Source of the DNA: Nostoc sp. CHAB 5834
GTDB taxonomy: Bacteria; Cyanobacteriota; Cyanobacteriia; Cyanobacteriales; Nostocaceae
Assembly: GCA_020829485.1 (NCBI GenBank)
Contig: JAIVFU010000004.1
Coordinates: 62,001 to 126,000 of the forward strand
Direction: 5' to 3'
DNA: 64,000 bases
Shown here piece after piece: positions 51,447 through 59,833 of this stretch. Every line of letters begins with the position of its first letter. Within the stretch, counting starts at the first letter, position 1. A program made the translations under genes and the position numbers. Under the pieces are notes generated by a model. It worked only from the letters and a program-made list of their open reading frames with translations, did no database searches and had not been told where the DNA came from.

Positions 51447-53045
51447 ATGAAAGATAGTGCATCTGACCCAACGGCTGACATCGCTAGAGAGTACCTGGAA
51501 CGGGAAAACAAGGAAAAACAGGTACTAGCTTTACTCCTGGAGAAGTTTTTAGGAAAAAAAGACCAGATTCTCGTTCAAAAAACCGAGATGGGTGGTACTG
51601 AGGCTTATGTTAGCTCTGTTACCTTGGAATGGTTTGCAGGTCGGGTTCACTTCGCCTCTAGCTTACCTCTGTTTCAAAAAAAGTATAATCCTGAAACTGA
51701 TAATGTCGAGATTGACGCGGATAGTATTGATGAAATTCAGCAGCGTCCCCTTGATTGGTCACGTCAAGCGCCGCTAGTGCAGTATTTGGCGGCTCGACAC
51801 AACCACAAGTTTCCGCCAGTGCTGGTAGTAATTAATCAACCGTGGGTGGATAATCCCAAAGCTGCTGAGTGGGATAGCGAAGGACGCGCCACAAAGTCTA
51901 CTACTGATTTTATACCCTTAGATAAAGACGCTAAAGTAGGTCTACTAAATATTTCTGAGGATGATGTAACTATTTATGCCTTAGATGGTCAACATCGATT
52001 AATGGGGGTTCAGGGGTTGATGGAGTTAATTAAAACTCGTAAACTCCAGCGATATAAAAAAGATAAAGGTGCTGATGACAGTTTTATTACAGTAAATGAT
52101 TTGATAGAAAAGTATCAAGTAGACATTGCTTACTTGCAAAATTTACCCAAGGAAAAAATTGGTATTGAGTTCATCTGTGCGGTAGCGGCTGGGGAAACTC
52201 GCACCCAGGCGAGGCGGAGGGTAAGATCGATTTTTGTTCATGTCAACCTGATGGCTGCACCCTTGACTAAAGGGCAACTAACACAGTTGAATGAAGATGA
52301 TGGTTTTGCGATCGTTGCTAGAAAAATTGCAGTTACACATCCACTATTAGAACAACGACAAGAGCGCAATCCTCGTGTTAATTGGAATAGTGCAACAGTC
52401 GCTTCCAATTCTACAGTTTTGACGACTTTGCAAGCTCTGCAAGATATGTCTGAGCGATATTTGGCTCAAAAGTTCCCTCACTGGAAACCTTTGGAGAAAG
52501 GTCTAATTCCCATGCGTCCAGAGGATGAAGAACTTGAGCAGGGAATTGAGGAATTTAAAAAGCTATTTGATTCTTTGGCTAGTCTTTCTAGTTATAAGAT
52601 TTTAGAACACGAGGATACACCTGCTTTACGGCGCTTCAGCTTTGAGAAAGATGGAGGTGAAGGAAATATGCTTTTCCGTCCAGTTGCTCAAGTTGCATTA
52701 GCGCAAGCTTTGGGAATTTTAGTTTTTAAAAAAGGTTTTTCCCTAGTAGATATTTTTAAAAAACTGCGGAAGTTTGACCAGCAAGGTGGTTTTAGTGGTA
52801 TGGAATATCCCCAATCTCTTTGGTATGGGATTTTATATGACCCAAATAAAAAGCGGGTGCAGGTTGCTGGACGAGATTTGGCGGCGAAGTTATTAATTTA
52901 CATCCTGGGTGGAATTCAGGAACAGATGGAACGTGCTGAACTTCGCAAGGCTTTGGCAGATGCTAGGACTGTTGAAAATAAAACTATAGGTTTTGATGGC
53001 GAGTTTGTTGAACCAAAAGCAGTAGGACTTCCATCTGTTTTGTAG
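51447..53045 (+). CDS. DGQHR-domain protein (DndB-like regulator/sensor of phosphorothioation)
   Basis: 532 residues. The signature DGQHR is at about 180-184 (YALDGQHRLMGVQGLMEL), preceded by LNISEDDVTIYALD and followed by ETRTQARRRVRSIFVHVN. N-terminal part: EMGGTEAYVSSVTLEWFAGRVHFASSLPLFQKKY. DndB-type proteins bind DNA and control dnd expression or limit modification frequency. It is the first of three plus-strand genes (DGQHR, GIY-YIG-like, DGQHR), divergent from dndC. Canonical DndB is about 350-400 residues, so this is a longer type. Confidence 0.88.
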   Translation: MKDSASDPTADIAREYLERENKEKQVLALLLEKFLGKKDQILVQKTEMGGTEAYVSSVTLEWFAGRVHFASSLPLFQKKYNPETDNVEIDADSIDEIQQRPLDWSRQAPLVQYLAARHNHKFPPVLVVINQPWVDNPKAAEWDSEGRATKSTTDFIPLDKDAKVGLLNISEDDVTIYALDGQHRLMGVQGLMELIKTRKLQRYKKDKGADDSFITVNDLIEKYQVDIAYLQNLPKEKIGIEFICAVAAGETRTQARRRVRSIFVHVNLMAAPLTKGQLTQLNEDDGFAIVARKIAVTHPLLEQRQERNPRVNWNSATVASNSTVLTTLQALQDMSERYLAQKFPHWKPLEKGLIPMRPEDEELEQGIEEFKKLFDSLASLSSYKILEHEDTPALRRFSFEKDGGEGNMLFRPVAQVALAQALGILVFKKGFSLVDIFKKLRKFDQQGGFSGMEYPQSLWYGILYDPNKKRVQVAGRDLAAKLLIYILGGIQEQMERAELRKALADARTVENKTIGFDGEFVEPKAVGLPSVL

Positions 53046-53119
53046 TTGCTAATGATTACTCGCCTTTAAAGAAATTATTATGCTACCCTGATACGTATTG
53101 TATAAAGGGAGTCTATTTT

Positions 53120-53797
53120 GTGGCATGGCTATATGGCAGTGATGCTGTGCAACAGCTAAGTGAAAACGTCGTATTGTACGATTTGGCACAGATGCGTGGA
53201 AATAGTGCTGTTTTAAGCCGCATCCCCGATAATATCGGTGGTGTCTACGCTTGGTATCGTCGCTTCGAGATTGATGCTAATGCCATTAACGATCCTCAAG
53301 TCTTCGCTAACTATATTTTGGAGGAACTTTGTAAGGAGCATTCGGCTCCGAGAGAAACAAAACTGCCTCCAGCACACAAAATAAAACTCCAAGCAGAGAC
53401 TTCATTTTCTAAAGAGCTTTTGCTGAAAGAGTTAGCTGCTGATTCCTCCTTTCGTCAACTGCTCTTTATGCTTTTGAATAATTCCCTCATATTTCAGCAG
53501 CCATTATATATAGGAAAGGCAACTAATTTATACTCTAGAATTCGCAGTCATATTCGTGAAGGTAGCATTTTACGCGATCGTCTTGCAGATGCTGGACACA
53601 AAATTAATAGATGCAGGCTTCTAATTATTCATACTTCATATAATACAAACACTGTTCCAGATAGTGTTGATGAAGATGACGAATTAGATAATCAAATTGA
53701 AGAAGACTATGAATTTTCTAAACTCGCTTCAGACAAACTAGTTGAAGATATTTTATCTAGACTATTTCTTCCATCATTTACTCTTAGATACGGTTGA
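53120..53797 (+). CDS. GIY-YIG-like putative nuclease between two DGQHR genes
   Basis: 225 residues from GTG 53120. The 'GIY' strand is GGVYAWYRRFEID (about 40-52) and the 'YIG' strand is LYIGKATNLYSRIRSHIREG (about 128-147, with the conserved Arg in SRIRSH). The two are separated by an unusual helical insert of about 75 residues. The C-terminal EDILSRLFLPSFTLRYG may carry the metal-binding Glu. I infer a GIY-YIG nuclease fold, which makes DNA breaks in homing and restriction enzymes. It is 6 bases from the downstream DGQHR gene, so co-translated. Confidence 0.7.
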   Translation: MAWLYGSDAVQQLSENVVLYDLAQMRGNSAVLSRIPDNIGGVYAWYRRFEIDANAINDPQVFANYILEELCKEHSAPRETKLPPAHKIKLQAETSFSKELLLKELAADSSFRQLLFMLLNNSLIFQQPLYIGKATNLYSRIRSHIREGSILRDRLADAGHKINRCRLLIIHTSYNTNTVPDSVDEDDELDNQIEEDYEFSKLASDKLVEDILSRLFLPSFTLRYG

Positions 53798-53803
53798 GAT
53801 CAA

Positions 53804-55801
53804 ATGCTGATATTCTCAAATAATGAAGGAAAATCAAGATTCAATAAACCTCTGTACGGTTTAACTGGTATTTACACTTTATCTGAAGGTGTAGCACTGC
53901 CATACGTTCTTTCTTTGGTTGATGTTAACCGAGCTATTGATGAGTTAAAAATAGCTGAACAAATCCCCGCTTCGTTAGATACCAAATGGTCTCTTAAAGA
54001 GCTTTTTCAGCGAGAAATTGATGAGAAGAGAGTAGAAGATGACATAGTTAAAGGTTATCTTTTAGATCCAAATAAGCTGAAGTTTTTTAATGCAATTACT
54101 ATTGTATTAATGCCAAAGGACAGCGATGGTAAGATTCAGAACGCTTTCGATGAGACTACAAACGTAACACCTCCCCCTATACCTTGGGATGGCACAGATC
54201 CTGATGACGAACAATGGAAGAATTTTCAAAGTGAGGTTGCGAACTTCGGGGGTGTTCAATTTGTTTCTACTGGAGTTTCTGCTCGGCTGCGTTGGGATGA
54301 AGATAGAGTATTAGCAGTAGCAGTAGATGGGCAACATCGTCTTTGGGCGCTCCGTACCTTTCGTGAAGATCCCAGGTTTCGAGGTGGTACTCTTCGCACA
54401 ATTGAGCAACAAACAAAAATACCAATTTTATTTATCTTGCTTCATCCTAGTGCGGGCTTCAAGAATCTTCAGAGTGCTTCTGATTATTCAATCCGGGGAA
54501 TCGCTCGTGAATTATTCACTGATTTGAATAAGAATGCTAAGACTGTAGATAAGGCTAGAGAGCTTATTCTTGATGACAAAAGCATTAGCGCCCAATGCGT
54601 TAGAACTTTATTAACTGAGAGTACAGGGGAAGATGCGAAAGATAAACTTCCTCTTTCTCTAGTACGCTGGCAAGACGACTCAAACCGATTTGATAGCTCC
54701 TACTACCTAAATTCACTAGTTCATTTAGATTTGCTGATTTCAGCTGCACTGGATCTGAAACCACCACGCGATCCAATGGAAAAGAAGCACGTACTAGATT
54801 TTATCGAAAGTATTGACTCTGCTCTTGGTACAGGTGAGGAAAAAGTTCAGTACGAGGGACGTACTCTTGAAGAATATTACATAGAAGACTATTGTGACGA
54901 AGATGGAAATCCTGTTACACCGTTTTCTCGAATACCAGAAAATTACCTTGGCTCTGCAATAGAAGGTTTTAAAGTTAACTTTCGTTCTTGGCTACTCAAA
55001 CTTTTGCTGGAATTTAAGCCATATCGAAACCTGCTCCAGTATGCTCGTGAGCATGATTTGATTGAGGGTACTTTTGGTAGCTACCAAGCTCAGACGAGTA
55101 AACATAAAGGAATTATTCGAGAGCAAGAAATTGCTAAGGATAGTGATTGGAATAGCCGAGAGATACTCTCGCATCAAGTTGCTATTAATAGCATGAAAGA
55201 TAATCAATGGGCTTTCAAAGCTATATTCCAGAAAGCTATAGTTCGTCTAGGCAGAATTGTGGAGTTTGATTATAAAGCCAAAGACACAAATTTAGGTAAT
55301 ATCGATGATGTATTGAGTTGTCTAGATAGATTATATGACAAATGTATTTTAAAAGTAGATGCTAACCTGCCAGATTATCCTTTTCGTTTATGGACATTTA
55401 TAGCAATAAACCAGGGTACTGACAAAATTAAAGTTGCGAAAACTGTAGAAGATAGAATATTTTCCTTATTGTGCTTGTGGTATTTTGGCTCTCGTAAAAC
55501 AGAAATCGACGCTGCAAGAGGTTCTCAAATTTTATCGCGGCGAAAACTACTCAATTTCTTTAGTGCAGATAAAAATAAAGCTGAGTGGGCAGGTTGCACA
55601 GATGCTTACAAGGCATTATATAAAGGTTTTGATACTGTTGCTTTTTATGGAAAAGAACATGAAAAAATGAACACTCAACAAAAAGAAGACATGATTAGAG
55701 ATAGGTTTTCTGCTATACTCGCTATTGGTTTGCCAGAATTAAATACTCAATCTTCACTTCACCAAGCATCAGAACAAGAGGATGAAGTTGATTCTGAATA
55801 A
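53804..55801 (+). CDS. Second DGQHR-domain protein (DndB-like, 665 residues)
   Basis: 665 residues. DGQHR motif at about 174-178 (VLAVAVDGQHRLWALRTF). The N-terminal domain has NKPLYGLTGIYTLSEGVALPYVLSLVDVNRAID; the long C-terminal part (about 330-660) is helical with IREQEIAKDSDWNSREILSHQVAINSMKDNQW and many charged stretches. It is larger than and clearly divergent from the first DGQHR protein. Immediately follows the GIY-YIG gene. I infer a partner regulator or phosphorothioation reader; function unproven. Confidence 0.82.
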   Translation: MLIFSNNEGKSRFNKPLYGLTGIYTLSEGVALPYVLSLVDVNRAIDELKIAEQIPASLDTKWSLKELFQREIDEKRVEDDIVKGYLLDPNKLKFFNAITIVLMPKDSDGKIQNAFDETTNVTPPPIPWDGTDPDDEQWKNFQSEVANFGGVQFVSTGVSARLRWDEDRVLAVAVDGQHRLWALRTFREDPRFRGGTLRTIEQQTKIPILFILLHPSAGFKNLQSASDYSIRGIARELFTDLNKNAKTVDKARELILDDKSISAQCVRTLLTESTGEDAKDKLPLSLVRWQDDSNRFDSSYYLNSLVHLDLLISAALDLKPPRDPMEKKHVLDFIESIDSALGTGEEKVQYEGRTLEEYYIEDYCDEDGNPVTPFSRIPENYLGSAIEGFKVNFRSWLLKLLLEFKPYRNLLQYAREHDLIEGTFGSYQAQTSKHKGIIREQEIAKDSDWNSREILSHQVAINSMKDNQWAFKAIFQKAIVRLGRIVEFDYKAKDTNLGNIDDVLSCLDRLYDKCILKVDANLPDYPFRLWTFIAINQGTDKIKVAKTVEDRIFSLLCLWYFGSRKTEIDAARGSQILSRRKLLNFFSADKNKAEWAGCTDAYKALYKGFDTVAFYGKEHEKMNTQQKEDMIRDRFSAILAIGLPELNTQSSLHQASEQEDEVDSE

Positions 55802-55853
55802 AAATATAAAGTCTATTAAAGTTAATTTTTATTAAGTTTTAATAGAGGGTAGT

Positions 55854-56315
55854 TCAAGATAGGAATTTGGTTAAATCAAATTCCTCATCTTGCTGCTCTG
55901 TATTCGTTTTTTCATAACTAAGAATTAATAAAAGTCGCTCTGAATAGTCTACTGCTCCGCGCAGTTCATTTTGTATAATCTCTAAACCACCATTAGCATA
56001 CTCTTCAAAAATGTGAATACGTTGCTCGTCAGCTACATTATCATCACCTATAATCTTAATATTTTCTGTTTCGGTGATAGCCAACAAATTAATTAATAGA
56101 GTGAAGCTGCTAGTAAAATAATCTTGTCGCAGTGGGGATAAATCTTTAGAAATTACGTCTAAAGGAATGCGCTTTTTATTTTTAACGCCCAATGCTGCTG
56201 CAAACACCATAACTTCTACATAAGTTTGAAAAGGCCCAGTTGTGTCTTTTGATGCGACTAGAGATTTCACCAACTCAGCCTTATCTTTAGCAACCCTGAT
56301 TCTGTTTGCAGCCAT
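55854..56315 (-). CDS. Dnd system-associated small protein (dnd_assoc_4-like)
   Basis: 153 residues: RIRVAKDKAELVKSLVASKDTTGPFQTYVEVMVFAAALGVKNKKRIPLDVISKDLSPLRQDYF, then ENIKIIGDDNVADEQRIHIFEEYANGGLEIIQNELRGAVDYSERLLLIL. This matches the family I recall as 'dnd system-associated protein 4', found beside DNA phosphorothioation genes. No catalytic motif is visible, so a structural or regulatory role is likely. It converges with the second DGQHR gene, 52 bases between stops. Confidence 0.8.
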   Translation of the reverse strand: MAANRIRVAKDKAELVKSLVASKDTTGPFQTYVEVMVFAAALGVKNKKRIPLDVISKDLSPLRQDYFTSSFTLLINLLAITETENIKIIGDDNVADEQRIHIFEEYANGGLEIIQNELRGAVDYSERLLLILSYEKTNTEQQDEEFDLTKFLS

Positions 56316-56548
56316 TGTTTTAATATTTACATTGTTGCTATTTTAACCGAAAGCTAAAAGCGATGCCTACGGCTGGCTACGTCTACGCACGTTTTACCGC
56401 ATTATTTTATACTAGTGTGTGGGCGATCGCTAAACAAATTATCCACTACCATAGTCCATCGTGGTACTGCGGGTTCAGCTTCAGCTACCTCACCACGTCG
56501 ATACACTTGCGGTTCCTCAGGATTAGTAGCACCATATTGCCCACTCTG

Positions 56549-56814
56549 CTAACTTTCATCTTTATAAATCTCGCTACGATGTCCTATTTTAATTACAGTC
56601 ACTATTAAAACATCATTATCTATTTCATAAACAACTCGATAATCTCCTACTCGAACACGATATGAATTATCACACCTTGTAATTTTTTTACCCCGTTTGG
56701 ACGCGGTTCTATTGTCAACTCATTGACTTTAGTTTGTATGCGTTGTTGTACGTCTATAGGTAGTTTCCTAAATTGCTTTTTCGCACCCCTTGAAAATTTA
56801 ACTTCGTAACTCAC
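56549..56814 (-). pseudogene. RelE/ParE-type toxin with a one-base frameshift
   Basis: From GTG 56814 the frame reads VSYEVKFSRGAKKQFRKLPIDVQQRIQ, then TKVNELTIEPRPNGVKKLQG, and stops at 56647. The next frame continues CDNSYRVRVGDYRVVYEIDN, then VLIVTVIKIGHRSEIYKDES, to a stop at 56549. Joined, these give an 88-residue RelE/ParE toxin with the conserved KLQG...YRVRVGDYRVVYEI...HR core. The frame break is near 56676-56680 and equals loss of one base. The GTG overlaps the TGA of the antitoxin gene. Confidence 0.78.
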
Positions 56815-57047
56815 GCAACATCCTTGTTGATTTCGTTTCTTATTTCGTTTTGAATTTCATCCCAAGATACAGTGCCATCAATGCGTATATCTTCCCTAGC
56901 TTCTTTAATGGCTTTTAAGTCTTCTTCATCGTCTAGATCATCGATTCTTTTTAAGAGTGCGTGAATTTCATTTAAAGTACTGTCATAAGCTTGATGTAGC
57001 AGTACGTTGATATCTTTAATTAACTGTTCTCTTTCATCTGCTGTCAT
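56811..57047 (-). CDS. Antitoxin of a RelE/ParE-type pair
   Basis: 78 residues, acidic: DEREQLIKDINVLLHQAYDSTLNEIHALLKRIDDLDDEEDLKAIKEAREDIRIDGTVSWDEIQNEI. Its stop overlaps the start of the RelE/ParE-like gene (GTGA arrangement), the usual toxin-antitoxin layout. 'DIRIDGTVSWDEIQNEI' is the toxin-neutralising tail type of the family. Because the toxin is frameshifted, the antitoxin is probably now orphan. Confidence 0.68.
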   Translation of the reverse strand: MTADEREQLIKDINVLLHQAYDSTLNEIHALLKRIDDLDDEEDLKAIKEAREDIRIDGTVSWDEIQNEIRNEINKDVA

Positions 57048-57100
57048 TTTTAATCATTCGAGCGTGGGTTTACTTTTTCTGCCACTTTCTCTAGTTTCGC

Positions 57101-57676
57101 CTAAACTAAAGTTGAAAATTGAACATCCTCATAAACCAAAGAAATAGGAAAGTGAAAATCAACGCTAGTTAAATGAACTTCATCCCCTTCTTCATAAGGA
57201 TGTAACTCCCAAATCCCTTTCTCATTTAGCCGAAAACAATCTAAACTGATTTTTTCAGCATCAATGAGGACATATTCTTGTAAAGTCTGGATACGGCGAT
57301 ACTGAATAAATTTACGGCCCCTGTCATAAGCTTCTGTACTAGGAGAAAGAACTTCAATAATTAAACAAGGATACTGAATAAATTTAATTGCTTGTTTGTC
57401 TTTCGGATGACAACTCACTACAACATCTGGGTAGTGAAATGGCCCTTTCTCCGATACGCCTACTTTTGCATCTGCTATGTTGACACGACACGCACCTCCC
57501 CGAAGGTGGCTTTTTAATGCCGAAGCCAAGTTGAAAGCTATATCATTATGGGGAATTGTACCCCCAGTCATAGCAAAGACTTCACCATTGATATATTCGT
57601 ATTTAATATCCTGGTGTTCTTCCCATTCCAAGTATTCCTGGGGAGTCAGATACTTTCCGTCTGGATTCGCAACCAT
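57101..57676 (-). CDS. Uma2-family (DUF820) putative endonuclease
   Basis: 191 residues. Typical start YLTPQEYLEWEEHQDIKYEYINGEVFAMTGGTIPHNDIAFNLASAL, then HYPDVVVSCHP and YPCLIIEVLSPSTEAYDRGRKFIQYRRI, with a Y-V-L-ID strand (LQEYVLIDAEKISLDCFRL). This is the most canonical Uma2 of the five in the window. It lies between the RelE pair and the broken DndD-like ATPase, 11 bases from the end of the latter. Confidence 0.88.
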   Translation of the reverse strand: MVANPDGKYLTPQEYLEWEEHQDIKYEYINGEVFAMTGGTIPHNDIAFNLASALKSHLRGGACRVNIADAKVGVSEKGPFHYPDVVVSCHPKDKQAIKFIQYPCLIIEVLSPSTEAYDRGRKFIQYRRIQTLQEYVLIDAEKISLDCFRLNEKGIWELHPYEEGDEVHLTSVDFHFPISLVYEDVQFSTLV

Positions 57677-57687
57677 AACTTTATCCT

Positions 57688-59336
57688 CTAAACATTACGT
57701 TCAACCGCGATAATTTCAGTATACTCAAACTCATTCGGACTTTGTTTCACTAAAGGATATCTTTCTCCACCCAACTCAATATAATCTTGTTCGCAATCTG
57801 GCTTAGATGAATAATACGTAAGCACATATTCTCTACCAATTCTCTCTGTCATTTCTGCTTCTACTTCACCCCGCCACTGAGTTTTAGTAACTAAAACAAT
57901 CAACTGATTTGCTAATTGGGGAATTGTCTTAGCAATGTGTCGGCGCGAATTCTCATCCAAACTACCGAAGGGTGAATCCATCACAATTGGGAAAGTACTA
58001 CTATCGGGAATCATCATCATTTTCCGCTTCTCACTCCATTCCCGTACTTTGTCAATGATGCTGGCAATAAAGGATAAACTGAGAATTTGATTCTCGCCCG
58101 TGGATGCTGCAACTGGTGCTTCTATCCCTGTGGTATTTTCTACTAATGTCAGTGTTCTCTATCAACCTCTTCCCAAAATCCTATAGCTTGCTTATCAATT
58201 TCATCTACTTGAGCTATCATCCGAATTGCAGTTTCTTCCACCGCCGAGGAACCGGCTTTATTTAACCAAGTACTCACATGAGTATGAGAATGATTACCCG
58301 CGTGTAATTCTGCGCCACAAATACAGCGCTGAGAATTGAGTAAATCACTGACAAATTCCCGCGAAATTCCTGATGTTAACTCGCCTCTCTGTTTCAAATC
58401 ATTGATAATTCCTCGAAATTGTGTTGTAGTCTCTGAGAGTAAAACGGTATAACCCCGTGCAGAAATAACTTTTTTTAGCGCTTCCTTAGTTTTTTTATAT
58501 TCTTCTTGATTTGCCGCTTTCTGTGATTCTAAATCTTGCCATCTTTCTTGCAATTCTTTAGCTGCACTAAGTTCTCGCAAACGGTTACTTGTCTCTTTTT
58601 TAAAAGTTTGTTGATATTCTAACTCTTCTTTAATTTCAGTTTGCCGTTTGGTAATGCGCTCACGTTCGCGTTCTATCTTTTCTTGCTGTCGTAATAGTTG
58701 TTTAGTTTCAGAATCACCAATAGCTTTTAACTCATTTTCTAGAGTTTTTTTAGCATCTCCCAAATGTCTGATGGAACGGTTGATTACTTCTACACCTAAG
58801 AAGATTTTTGTCGCTTCAGCAATTTCAGCTTTTTTATCAGAACGGACTATTTCTTCAATTCGTTCGCCGTCAAAGAAAAAATATTGATGTAAAGTAGCAG
58901 GTAAAATTTGATTAATTATATCGTCTGGTTGCTGAGTTGGTATATTCCATTTGCCATCATCTGCACCAATCCACATCGTTAATTGAGTTTTACCAGCATC
59001 AAAATCACTTTCGTTTTTATAACCCCGACTGGCGCGTTTAACTCGATAGCGTTTACCTTCATGTTCCCAGCCAATTTCTACCCAACATTCTACAGCTTGA
59101 CCTTTTTGAGTTTCTGCGATCGCACGCTTATTAACTAACTGTTCTATCGATGCAAATGCTGCACTAAACTTATCATACAATACCCACGTAAAGGCATTCA
59201 GCAAGCTAGTTTTTCCAGAGCCATTATTACCATGAATAATCGTTGTGTTCTCAACATCTCCCCCAGCGATGATCATCTCTGGTGTCGTACCATAAAAGGA
59301 GCGAAAGTTGCATAGCTTGATTGAAGTCAGCTTCAT
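57688..59336 (-). pseudogene. Second DndD-like SMC-type ATPase, disrupted by deletion and frameshift
   Basis: The 5' part (59336-58149) has Walker A GNNGSGKTSLLNAF (36-49), coiled coil and a zinc-hook-like CICGAELHAGNHSH (about residue 337), and stops at 58149 about 50 residues later. The 3' part (about 58142-57688) is open in another frame and supplies STGENQILSLSFIASIID (signature), FPIVMDSPFGSLDENSRRH (Walker B) and the tail. Relative to a full SMC-type ATPase about 100 or more residues of the second coiled-coil arm are missing, so the two parts cannot form one functional protein. N-terminus KLTSIKLCNFRSFYG is DndD-like. Confidence 0.75.
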
Positions 59337-59506
59337 CGCACCTCTTCCTTAATAATGTCCAAAATATTATCATTTATATGACTGTTAATCTTCTTATCTA
59401 GTCTGCCTTTTTCCAGCTTCCATACCCGCTCAATAATTTGCCGTACCTCCGGTGGAGCGCTAGTTATTGGCTCCTGCACATCATCGATATTCGCATCTTG
59501 TGACAT
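59333..59506 (-). CDS. 57-residue helical protein overlapping the broken ATPase start
   Basis: ATG 59506 to TGA 59333-59335, overlapping the ATPase ATG (ATGA). Product: MSQDANIDDVQEPITSAPPE, then VRQIIERVWKLEKGRLDKKI, then NSHINDNILDIIKEEVR. Overlap implies translational coupling, so it is probably an accessory subunit of the SMC-type ATPase. The helix 'VRQIIERVWKLEKGRLDKKI' is amphipathic. I recognise no named family. It should be searched as a small conserved partner. Confidence 0.55.
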   Translation of the reverse strand: MSQDANIDDVQEPITSAPPEVRQIIERVWKLEKGRLDKKINSHINDNILDIIKEEVR

Positions 59507-59833
59507 CTTCGGTTTGGAAATATAGTTTTTCTATATTTTAACTTTCTCTAGTACTGCATTTACCTCCGTAAAGCCACTGTTAGCGTTATCTTTAATTTTG
59601 CCAAAACTATTTTTTCAATTTTATAATTTTCTTTGAAAAAAGACTTTATTATTGAATTGTCTTCTGTTATTATTAATATTAACAATCTAGATCATAATGG
59701 GATGTAAGTGAAATTTTTAAAGCCACTTACATCCCATTATGATCTAACTCATAATCTTATTATTTCATATTTAATGCTTCTTTTTTCAAAACTCGAAAAA
59801 TTTTACAAAAAAATACAACTATATAGTTCATCA
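59507..59833. other. Intergenic region with a perfect 23-bp inverted repeat
   Basis: About 330 bases, AT-rich. At 59688-59746 two 23-base arms, TAGATCATAATGGGATGTAA then GTG and the complement, flank a 13-base loop (AAATTTTTAAAGC), with no mismatches. It follows the helicase gene stop by about 90 bases. It could be the helicase terminator, a regulator site, or the end of a mobile element; no T-tract is evident. Confidence 0.85.
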
